Shown here in pieces: positions 56,388 through 64,000 of a stretch of DNA of 64,000 nucleotides. The stretch's first letter is position 1, and every line of letters starts with the position of its first letter. The position numbers and the translations under genes were made by a program. The stretch is from the NCBI RefSeq assembly GCF_002209485.1, contig NZ_NJIX01000001.1, positions 1,426,001 to 1,490,000 on the forward strand, read 5' to 3'. The notes under the pieces were generated by a model. The model was not told where the DNA came from and searched no databases. It saw only the letters and a program-made list of their open reading frames with translations. This DNA comes from Achromobacter sp. HZ34 (GTDB lineage: Bacteria; Pseudomonadota; Gammaproteobacteria; Burkholderiales; Burkholderiaceae_B).

Positions 56388-58637
56388 CTATCGAGCAGTA
56401 ACGCCAGCGATTTCAAAACCTACCCGATCGTAACGCCCACTGGTATCCATAACCGTAAGCGTATAACGACCGTCGTTCGCCAACGACACCGTAAACGGAC
56501 GACCCGCCGGGCCATGCCCCAGCACGTGCCCGTCAAGCATCCACCAAATTTCCCCCTCAACCCCTTGCGCATCGACGTCCACCGCCACCCGGTTGGCGCC
56601 GGGCACTGGCCGCAGCACCGATCCATCGGACAGGCCCGTCAACCGCAAGGGAGCCTGCGTACCGTCCACATAACCCGCGAAGGTCGGCGGAACGGTGTCA
56701 TTCAATGCCCAGGCGGGCCGCTGCTCGGGGCACGTGCCATCCAGCACACTACCCAGACGCAGCCCCAAGGGCCAACACGTCACTACTGCCTTGACCGTAT
56801 CCGGCTGTATACGTTCCCGCGCCGGCCCGTCCGGCAAGGCCGACACGATATCCTGTAACAAAGGCGCGGCCACGTTGGCCCCGAAATACCCCGGATTGGG
56901 GGTTCCGTCAGGCCGCCCCACCCAGACGCCTATCGTCCAATTGTCCGTGACGCCCACCGCCCAGGCATCCCGGAAACCAAAACTGGTACCGGTCTTCCAC
57001 GCCAGCCGCTTACCCGGCGAGCCGGACTGCGACTGGTAAAAAGGCCGGTCGGGATGCCCCCCGCCCTCCAGGATGTCTCGCACGATCCATGCCGCACCGG
57101 CACTCATCATACGGGACTCCACGCGCGGCTGATCCGGACGCAGGCGCGGCTTGCCGGACAAGCCGCCGCGCGCCAGGGAGCGGTAAGCACCCACCAGTTC
57201 TTCCAATGTGGTGCCACCCCCGCCCAAAATCAAGCTCAGGTTGGGAACCGCGCCGGCAGGCATGCGCAGGCGGACACCGCCACCTAGCATAACCGATGCG
57301 AAATGGGTGGGACCGACACGATCCAGAAGGTCCACGGCGGGCACGTTCAAGGACCGCTGCAAGGCTTGCGACACGCTGACGGGGCCGGAGAACGAGGCCT
57401 GGAAATTACCCGGAGCATAACCGCCGAAGGACATCGGCACGTCCATCAGCCGGCTTTCCGAGTGGATCAGGCCGTCGTCCAGCGCCAGCCCATACAGGAA
57501 CGGCTTCAGGGTGGAGCCCGGCGAACGGATCGCGGTCACCATATCCACATGTGCGTAGCGGCTGTCGTCGGAGAAATCCGCCGACCCGGCATACGCCTTG
57601 ACCCCCAGGGTGTCGTTGTCCATCACCAGCACGGCCATCGAGACCTTGGGCGGCAGATTGTCGACACGATCCAGCAACATCTGCTCGACCCGGTCCTGGA
57701 GTTCCACGTCCAGGTTGCTGGCCAGCAGCGGCGGACGCTTGTCACGGCGGCCGCCTGCCGCACGGGCTTCGCGCAACAGGCGCTGCGCCGCCAGGGGCGC
57801 CACCCAGCGGGCCCGCAGCGGCGGCGCCACCACGGTCTCGATCTTGGCGTCGTCGACCTCTGCCGTGCTCCAGCGGCCCAGCTCCACCATGCGGTCCAGC
57901 ACTTTGTCGCGGGCCTGGCGCGCGGCTTCGGGGTGGCGGTCGGGACGCAGCCGGGTCGGCGCCTGCGGCAAGGCGGTCAGCAAGGCGGCTTCGGCGGCGC
58001 TGAGATTGCGCGCCGACTTGCCCAGCCACAGCCGCGACCCCATTTCCACACCCTGCACGATGCCGCCCATGGGGGCGCGGCTCAGGTACATGGAAAGGAT
58101 CTCGTCCTTGCTGTAATGCATCTCCAGCTGGACGGCGCGCAAAGCCTGGCGCGCCTTGGCGCCGAAGGAACGCGAAGGCTTGCCGTTGAGTTGCGGGTCG
58201 ATCAGGCGCGCCACCTGCATGGTCAGCGTGGACCCGCCCGACACGATACGGCCGTGCACCAGCCACTGCCAGCCGGCGCGGGTCATGGCGATCGGGTTGA
58301 TGCCCGGATGCCAGCGGAACCAGCGGTCCTCGTAGGTAAGCAGGGCCTGCAGGTACAGGGGCGAGACCTGGTCGCGCGCGATCGGATAGCGCCAGATGCC
58401 ATCTCGGCTGGGATAGTTGCGCAGCGGCGTGCCGTCGGCGGCCACCACCACGGTGGCGCCGTCGGCATAAGGCGCCGGCAGGGGAAACAGCTGGTCCAGC
58501 ACCAGCAGCAGCACGGCCAGGCCGGCCACCGACACCAACGCCCCGATACCGAGGCGGCGCAGGCGTCGGCGCCAGGGCCGTCGCGGGCTTACTTGCCCCG
58601 CGGGGCGTTGCGGTCGCGGACTTCTATCTTGCTCCAT
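56388..58637 (-). CDS. pbpC: Penicillin-binding protein 1C
   Basis: A 749-residue bifunctional peptidoglycan synthase. After a membrane helix (IGALVSVAGLAVLLLVLDQLF), the glycosyltransferase domain (family 51) shows LLTYEDRWFRWHPG and GGSTLTMQVARL. The transpeptidase domain has the active Ser in SPGSTLKPF (Ser about 375), SLN (SxN) and KTGTSFGFRDAW (KTG). The final 85 residues form the PbpC-specific C-terminal domain. The ATG at 58637 overlaps the end of the alpha-2-macroglobulin gene by 49 bp, a pairing seen in many proteobacteria. Confidence 0.94.
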   Translation of the reverse strand: MEQDRSPRPQRPAGQVSPRRPWRRRLRRLGIGALVSVAGLAVLLLVLDQLFPLPAPYADGATVVVAADGTPLRNYPSRDGIWRYPIARDQVSPLYLQALLTYEDRWFRWHPGINPIAMTRAGWQWLVHGRIVSGGSTLTMQVARLIDPQLNGKPSRSFGAKARQALRAVQLEMHYSKDEILSMYLSRAPMGGIVQGVEMGSRLWLGKSARNLSAAEAALLTALPQAPTRLRPDRHPEAARQARDKVLDRMVELGRWSTAEVDDAKIETVVAPPLRARWVAPLAAQRLLREARAAGGRRDKRPPLLASNLDVELQDRVEQMLLDRVDNLPPKVSMAVLVMDNDTLGVKAYAGSADFSDDSRYAHVDMVTAIRSPGSTLKPFLYGLALDDGLIHSESRLMDVPMSFGGYAPGNFQASFSGPVSVSQALQRSLNVPAVDLLDRVGPTHFASVMLGGGVRLRMPAGAVPNLSLILGGGGTTLEELVGAYRSLARGGLSGKPRLRPDQPRVESRMMSAGAAWIVRDILEGGGHPDRPFYQSQSGSPGKRLAWKTGTSFGFRDAWAVGVTDNWTIGVWVGRPDGTPNPGYFGANVAAPLLQDIVSALPDGPARERIQPDTVKAVVTCWPLGLRLGSVLDGTCPEQRPAWALNDTVPPTFAGYVDGTQAPLRLTGLSDGSVLRPVPGANRVAVDVDAQGVEGEIWWMLDGHVLGHGPAGRPFTVSLANDGRYTLTVMDTSGRYDRVGFEIAGVTAR

Positions 58638-61600
58638 TGCTCGCCTACGCCACGCAATTCCGGACGGTACATATCTTCAGCCACCGTCGACGGGACCGCG
58701 AACTTGCCAGGCGTGACCACCCGGAGCAGATAGAAGATATCCACCGTGCCGCTGCCCAGCGACACCGCGGCGACATAACGGTCGTCACGGAATTCGGTGT
58801 GCTTGATGTTGGGGTTGGACAGGGCGTCGGCCACGCGGCGATTGCCGATGGTCCAATCGTTCATGTCCGGATTCGCCGTCAGGTTCAGGTTCTCCACCTC
58901 CAGGCCGGCCGGTACGCGGTCGACCACGAGGCCATCGGGGATGGGACGCGTCGCATCCGCGCGGATCCACGCCACCAGCATGTCGCCCGTCTGCAGCGCA
59001 CCGCCGTCCCATGCCTTGCCGTCCGGACGATACCAGCGGCGCTGCACGCGGATGACGTCGGCGCGCGGCGCCGGCGGGGCAATGCTGCTGCCCTGGATGT
59101 CCAGCTCGACAAAGACCGGCTGGGTACCCGAGTTGACCAGTTGCAGGCCGCCCATGTCGTTGGCCTTCAGGGAGATGCTCTGGTCACCCGTGGCCTGCAC
59201 CACCTTGCGCACGGTGCCGTTGGCCAGCGTCATTTCCCACGGCGCATTCTGCTTGCCGCCGGCGGTGCGAGCCGCCAGCAACAACGCCATCTGCTCCTGC
59301 GTGGAGAAATAGGACCGGCCGCCCAGGCGTGAAGCCAGGTCGGTCAGCAGCACCTCGCGGCGCTCGTGGCGCAGGTCGTACTGCGCCATCAGCGCGTAGG
59401 ACAGGGCCAGGTCGCGTACGGGGCTGCCGTAGTCGCCCATCCACTCGTCCACATAGGCCGACGAACCGGAGATGAAAGCCATGCCGTATTGGCGCGTCAT
59501 GGCCTTGTCCAGCGCGGCCTTCATGCGGCCCTCGTCACCCATCAGCTTGAAGGCGGCGGCCAGTTGCACCAGCGGCAACGGTGAACGCGCACGCTCCTGG
59601 TAGTTGTCGAACAGTTGGCGCACGGTGGACAAAGGCGCCTTGCCGTCACGTGCCAGCACCAGCGACGCGGCGGCCAGGCCGGCGAAGCGGCGATGGTCTT
59701 CGCGCAGCACGCTCAGTTCGTTGCTGCCGACACGGCCCGCTTCGACACCGCGCTTCAGGTTGGCGGACCACGTACCGAAGCTGCTGCCGGTCTGCTGCAC
59801 CTGTTGCAGCAGCCAGTTGCGCGAACGCTCGACGGCCGCTTCCGGCACAGTGAAGCCGCGCTCGCGGGCGTCCTGCATGAAGCTGGTGGCATAGGCCGTC
59901 AGCCACACGTCACGGCTGCTGCTGGAGTCGCCGCCCCACAGGGAGTAGGAACCGTTGGAGGCACGCATGCCCGACAGACGCGCCAAGGCGCCGTTGACCT
60001 TGTCCTCGCGCAAGGCCGGCGAGAACTTGTCGACGTTGTAGCGCTTGGCCGTATCGGCATCCATCAGCAGCCACGGCATGGTGGCGCTGATGGTCTGCTC
60101 GGTGCAGCCGTAGGGGTAGGACAGCAGGTCGCGGACCAGGCGCGCCACGTTGAACGGCGGCTCGGTGGACATCGTCAGGCTGACCGTGGTGGAGTCGGGG
60201 AAATACTTGGCCACCCAGTCGGCCTGCGTGGCCGAGGTTTCGCCCGGCATGATGCGCAGGCGGCGCACCTGGCGTTCGTCGGCCTGGGCCGGCTGCACCT
60301 GCAGCACCGACTCGCGCACGATGTGCACCGGCTTGTCGCCGCCCTGCCCGTCCACGGTCAGGCGCATCAGGCCCAGCCCGTAAGAGCCGGACGTGGTGGC
60401 ATTGAAGCGGACGGTGGTGCGCTGCTTGTCTTTCAGCGTCACGGTGCGCAGGCCGTCGGTGATGGCCAGCGGATCGTTGGCTTCCAGCTTGACGGTGACC
60501 TTCTGCGTCGCGCCGCTGAGATTGGTCACGTCCAGCGCGATGGCCGCTTCGTCCCCGGGGGTGATGAAGCGCGGCGTGCTCAGTTCCGCCACGATGGGCG
60601 CGGCCAGCACCATTTCGGCGTCGGCACTGCCGTATTGCTCGTTGGTGAAGGCCACGGCCATCAGGCGCAGCGTGCCATTGAAGTCCGGCAGGTCCAGCGG
60701 AATCTCCGCCTCGCCCTGCGCGTTCAGCGCCACCGGACCGGAGAACAGGTCCACCAGCTTGACCTTCTTGGGCAGCGTCTTGCTGTCGCCGCGCATGGCC
60801 GCGTCACCGCCCCACTTCAGGCGGCCCTGGGTGCCGTCCATCTTCTCGATCAGCTTGCCGTACATGTCCAGCAGATCGGGCGCGTAACGGTGCTTGCCGA
60901 AGAAGAAGTTGAAGGGGTTGGGGGTCTGGTACTGGTCGATGTTCAGGATGCCGACGTCGACCGCCGACAGGGTGACCGTGGCCGTCTTGTTGGCCGCGCC
61001 ATCCACCTTGATCTTGACCGTCGTGCGGGTCTCCGGCACCACCTTGGCCGGCGCCGTCAGGTGCACGTCCAGCTTGCGCCCTTCGGCCTGCAAGGGCAGA
61101 TAGGCCAGGCCCACCGCGCGTGCCGGCGTGACACGGTCGCCCGCGCTGCCTGGACGGAACACCACCGCGCCCACATACAGGTCGTGGCGCTTCCACGCGG
61201 GATCGATGGGGATCTCGACTTCCGTGCCGGTGGCCTTGGCCGCCACCCAGGTCGACCACAGCATGCGGTCGCCTTCCACGGTGACCAGCGCCTGGCCGTC
61301 ATGGGGCGGGGTCAGCGTCAGCTTGACCTTGTCGCCCGGCTTGGCGGGCACGCCTTCCAGCTTCATCTGCACGCGGTCGGGACGATTGCCGGCGGCTTCG
61401 TCGTCCTGTGCGCCCCAGCCAGCGTAGAAGCGGTACTTGAGGGTCTGTTTGGTTTCAGGATCGTTGACTTCCAGGCGATAGCGGCCGTAGTTGACCGGCA
61501 GGCTCATCGGCAGGCGGCCCTGCAGGGCCACCACACGTGAATCGACCAGTTCCTCGGTGTCGGTGTAGCCGCTGTTCCAGCCGCGCTGGTCGTCATAGCG

Positions 61601-63838
61601 CCAGTAGTACTTGCGCTCTTCCTTGTACAGGCGCACCTGGGCCTGCGCCAGCGGGGCCAGTTCACCCTTGCCATCGACGCGGATGACTTCGAAATTCGCC
61701 GGCGCGCCTTCGCGCGTGACGTCACTGTCGAACAGCGGACGCACGGCGATCAGCTTCTCGGCGGGCCAGATACTGCGTTCGATCGAACGCACCACGGGAC
61801 GGCCGCCCGATTCCAGCAGGCTGGCCGAAACGCGCACCTTCAGCGGCGAGGCCGCGTCCTTGTAGTTGCCGGTATCGACGCTGATATTGCCCTTGCCCTG
61901 GTCGTCCAGTTGTGATTCGGGCAGTTCTTCATAATGCTTGATGCTGTCGTCGTTGACGTCGCCGAAAATGAAACCCGGCCACTTCTGCGGCTGCGCGTAG
62001 CGATCGCGCTTGACGGTGTAGCTGGACAGCAGGCGGTTGCCGGCGGCCGGCGCGCCATACAGGTAGTCGCCCTGCACGTCGATGTCCAGCGCGTCGCCGG
62101 GGCCCAACGGACCGTCGTCGGCCTGCAGCGCCAGCTTCATGCGTTCGGGCAGGAATTCCTCGACCTTGAAAGGCCACGTGGCATCGGCCCGGCGCGCGGC
62201 GGGGTCGACACGCAGCTCCAGCATCCACGTGCCGGTCTGGGCATCGGGCGGCAGGTCGATGGCGTGCTGTACGTAGTTGGGGCGATCCTTGTCCTTGTCG
62301 GCACTCCACAGCGCGGTCTGCACCACGCGGCCGTCAGGGCGCTTGATGGTCGCGGTCAAGGGCGCGCCCGACAGCGGCCGGCCGTCGGCGTCGCGCGGCA
62401 GCACGGACACATTGAAGGTTTCACCCGGACGATACAGATCGCGCCCGGCGTAGACGAACAGGTTGTTGTCGACCGAAGCCAGGCCCTGGATGTCGAATTC
62501 GGACAGGTCCAGCGCCGGGTCGCCCAGCGACAGCACCGTCATTTCCTTGCCGCGCGTGGCGCGGATGACGCGCGCCTTGTCGAAGGAGCCGTCGAAACGC
62601 ACATGGCCCTGGGCATCGGCGGCGGCCTTGGCCAGCGTCTTGCCGTTGGCGTCGATCAGCTCGACCGTGTCGCCCGCGATGGCCTGCCCTTCCTTGAGCG
62701 AGACCGTGTAGGCCTCGATGCGGTTGGCATAGCGGCGCGCGTGCAGGCCGATGTCGCTGACGTAGAAATAGGTGGTCTGGTATTCCTCGCGGAAATGGCC
62801 GGGCTGGCTCATGACCGCGATATAGATGCCGGGTTCCTGCAGTTCCTTGATCTTCTCGACCGGCAGGAAAGTGACGTGGCTGCGATTGGGCTTGTCGTCG
62901 GTAAGGAAGCGGCCCTGGTAGATGCTGGTGCTCAGCGTGGTCAGGCGTTCCAGGTCCCAGGAACTGACCAGGCCCTTGAGCGAGCGATTGCCGTAGTAGT
63001 CGTCGTAATCGCGACCTTCTTCGTCATCGTCGCTCGAATTGCCACGGCCGCCAACGACGGCATCGAAGAACTCGGGCACGCGTTCGGGCGCGACGCGCAG
63101 GAACTGCACGTCGACTTCCGGCATATTGACGGTGGTCACCGGCAAGCCGCCATTCTGGCCGGCCGGCAGCACCACGCCCTTGCTGGCGAAATAGAACGAA
63201 GGCGGCATCGCTTCGGTCACCACTTCGCAAGACGTGGCCGAACCCAGCGTCACCTTGTCGCCCGCCCCCGGCAGGTCCGCGCGCATGCGGATGACATAGC
63301 GGTGCTGCGGCACGACGTAGGGGAAATAAATCATGCGGGGATTGTCAGCCACCGACCAGGAGCCTTGCACCGTCTTGCCGCTGTCGGCGGCGGTGGCAGC
63401 CTGCGCCTTGGATTTGGCGTCGGACTGGGCGGAGTCATCGCTCTTCATCGGGCCCGTGTCGATGACCTCGATGAAGCGGGTGAGCTCTGCCTTGCGGTCG
63501 ACCGGCTGGGTGAAAGTCACCGCCAGCGACAGGCTGTCCGCATACTGGCGCGCCTTGCACACCAGCGTGCCGAAGGGATCGGCCGCGCCCACGGTGGCCG
63601 AGGACGGCAGCGCGGGGGTAGCTGGGGAGGTGCCCGTCCCGGCAGGGGCGTTATTCGAGGCCGTCCCCGCCGCTGGCGTGACGGTGCCCGAGGCCGCTGG
63701 CGCCGCCGTGGGCGCGCTGGACGGCTGTACCGTCGACGCTGGAGACTCCGGAGACCGCTTCAGAAATACACCGACGGCCACAAGCAAGACTATGACGACG
63801 GCCGCGACCGCCCCCAAAACGCCCTTGTTTTTGCTCAC
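58589..63838 (-). CDS. Bacterial alpha-2-macroglobulin (thioester type, YfhM-like)
   Basis: A 1749-residue periplasmic protease trap. The N terminus is one hydrophobic helix (VLGAVAAVVIVLLVAVGVFL) followed by an Ala/Pro/Thr-rich spacer; no lipobox cysteine is present, unlike E. coli YfhM. MG-type beta domains fill residues about 90-1180, the bait region cannot be placed by eye, and the thioester domain contains YGCTEQ (Cys about 1245), so the covalent trap is intact. The C-terminal receptor-like domain follows. The start is a GTG at 63838 with GGGAGAGGGG upstream. Paired with pbpC, it may guard newly made peptidoglycan from proteases; that role is inferred for the family. Confidence 0.94.
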   Translation of the reverse strand: MSKNKGVLGAVAAVVIVLLVAVGVFLKRSPESPASTVQPSSAPTAAPAASGTVTPAAGTASNNAPAGTGTSPATPALPSSATVGAADPFGTLVCKARQYADSLSLAVTFTQPVDRKAELTRFIEVIDTGPMKSDDSAQSDAKSKAQAATAADSGKTVQGSWSVADNPRMIYFPYVVPQHRYVIRMRADLPGAGDKVTLGSATSCEVVTEAMPPSFYFASKGVVLPAGQNGGLPVTTVNMPEVDVQFLRVAPERVPEFFDAVVGGRGNSSDDDEEGRDYDDYYGNRSLKGLVSSWDLERLTTLSTSIYQGRFLTDDKPNRSHVTFLPVEKIKELQEPGIYIAVMSQPGHFREEYQTTYFYVSDIGLHARRYANRIEAYTVSLKEGQAIAGDTVELIDANGKTLAKAAADAQGHVRFDGSFDKARVIRATRGKEMTVLSLGDPALDLSEFDIQGLASVDNNLFVYAGRDLYRPGETFNVSVLPRDADGRPLSGAPLTATIKRPDGRVVQTALWSADKDKDRPNYVQHAIDLPPDAQTGTWMLELRVDPAARRADATWPFKVEEFLPERMKLALQADDGPLGPGDALDIDVQGDYLYGAPAAGNRLLSSYTVKRDRYAQPQKWPGFIFGDVNDDSIKHYEELPESQLDDQGKGNISVDTGNYKDAASPLKVRVSASLLESGGRPVVRSIERSIWPAEKLIAVRPLFDSDVTREGAPANFEVIRVDGKGELAPLAQAQVRLYKEERKYYWRYDDQRGWNSGYTDTEELVDSRVVALQGRLPMSLPVNYGRYRLEVNDPETKQTLKYRFYAGWGAQDDEAAGNRPDRVQMKLEGVPAKPGDKVKLTLTPPHDGQALVTVEGDRMLWSTWVAAKATGTEVEIPIDPAWKRHDLYVGAVVFRPGSAGDRVTPARAVGLAYLPLQAEGRKLDVHLTAPAKVVPETRTTVKIKVDGAANKTATVTLSAVDVGILNIDQYQTPNPFNFFFGKHRYAPDLLDMYGKLIEKMDGTQGRLKWGGDAAMRGDSKTLPKKVKLVDLFSGPVALNAQGEAEIPLDLPDFNGTLRLMAVAFTNEQYGSADAEMVLAAPIVAELSTPRFITPGDEAAIALDVTNLSGATQKVTVKLEANDPLAITDGLRTVTLKDKQRTTVRFNATTSGSYGLGLMRLTVDGQGGDKPVHIVRESVLQVQPAQADERQVRRLRIMPGETSATQADWVAKYFPDSTTVSLTMSTEPPFNVARLVRDLLSYPYGCTEQTISATMPWLLMDADTAKRYNVDKFSPALREDKVNGALARLSGMRASNGSYSLWGGDSSSSRDVWLTAYATSFMQDARERGFTVPEAAVERSRNWLLQQVQQTGSSFGTWSANLKRGVEAGRVGSNELSVLREDHRRFAGLAAASLVLARDGKAPLSTVRQLFDNYQERARSPLPLVQLAAAFKLMGDEGRMKAALDKAMTRQYGMAFISGSSAYVDEWMGDYGSPVRDLALSYALMAQYDLRHERREVLLTDLASRLGGRSYFSTQEQMALLLAARTAGGKQNAPWEMTLANGTVRKVVQATGDQSISLKANDMGGLQLVNSGTQPVFVELDIQGSSIAPPAPRADVIRVQRRWYRPDGKAWDGGALQTGDMLVAWIRADATRPIPDGLVVDRVPAGLEVENLNLTANPDMNDWTIGNRRVADALSNPNIKHTEFRDDRYVAAVSLGSGTVDIFYLLRVVTPGKFAVPSTVAEDMYRPELRGVGEQWSKIEVRDRNAPRGK

Positions 63839-63886
63839 GCTAAACCCCTCTCCCGCGCCGCGAAGGCGAAACTACCCATAAATGTC

Positions 63887-63900
63887 TTGATTAATATCAA
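63887..63900. promoter_or_regulatory. Perfect FNR/Anr-type palindrome upstream of the alpha-2-macroglobulin gene
   Basis: TTGATTAATATCAA matches TTGATnnnnATCAA in every fixed base. Its centre is about 55 bp upstream of the GTG start at 63838, in an AT-rich island (63880-63935). A likely -10 could not be placed with confidence, so activation or repression cannot be told apart. Confidence 0.6.
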
Positions 63901-64000
63901 TACATTTAAAAAAAACGCATTTTGATTTTGAATTTATACCGGCGTGTTAACGCGCCGGGACTTAAAACTCACGAAACCGGATCAAACCGGTTCCATGACG

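Overview
The window is a GC-rich stretch of a betaproteobacterial chromosome. Gene content and order (tRNA-Leu, dapCDE-prmB-ABC-F, ribF-ileS-lspA-coaBC, a remnant of the Bug/TctC binding-protein family) point to the Alcaligenaceae, most like Bordetella or Achromobacter. That is inference from gene order and protein character; no database search was possible. About 45 protein genes, one tRNA gene and several regulatory sites can be supported.

Layout. Bases 1-1011 are a decayed accessory segment: the end of a P/Homo B domain protein, a frameshifted Bug receptor remnant, an integrase C-terminal remnant and tRNA-Leu(TAG), which looks like an old integration site. From 1.06 to 7.1 kb runs a tightly overlapping lysine/peptidoglycan-precursor operon (dapC, dapD, dapE, prmB, ABC-F ATPase). 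It converges on uvrD and a membrane fatty-acid desaturase (7.2-10.7 kb, minus). After a small unknown secreted protein come an rRNA methyltransferase with a long Arg/Asp/Gly/Ser repeat tail and purN (minus), then the plus-strand ribF-ileS-lspA-coaBC run. From 20 to 25 kb are mixed genes: YdjM-like, DedA, an unknown membrane protein, dimeric dUTPase, a newly noted 74-residue ORF and a YqjM-type old yellow enzyme.

From 25 to 31 kb (minus) lie a complete ehuBCDA ectoine-type ABC importer, an orphan LivK-like binding protein and an ornithine-cyclodeaminase-family enzyme. OsmC and MntH follow on the plus strand; mntH has a Fur-type box at its promoter. The PhoX-type phosphatase (minus) has a well-formed Pho box and -10 in front of it, and upstream of that lies a (CTGGA)9(CTGGG)10 repeat.

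From 35.8 to 49.6 kb nine minus-strand genes form the most interesting locus: permease, ATPase, permease, amidohydrolase, trifunctional PutA, binding protein, second amidohydrolase, COG0523 GTPase, second binding protein. Read together they suggest import of a proline-containing compound, hydrolysis by metal-dependent amidohydrolases that may be served by a dedicated metallochaperone, and oxidation of the released proline by PutA. I know of no description of this exact combination. Beyond it are pqiABC (outer-membrane lipid transport) and an alpha-2-macroglobulin/PbpC/ClpA run preceded by a perfect FNR-type palindrome at 63887-63900.
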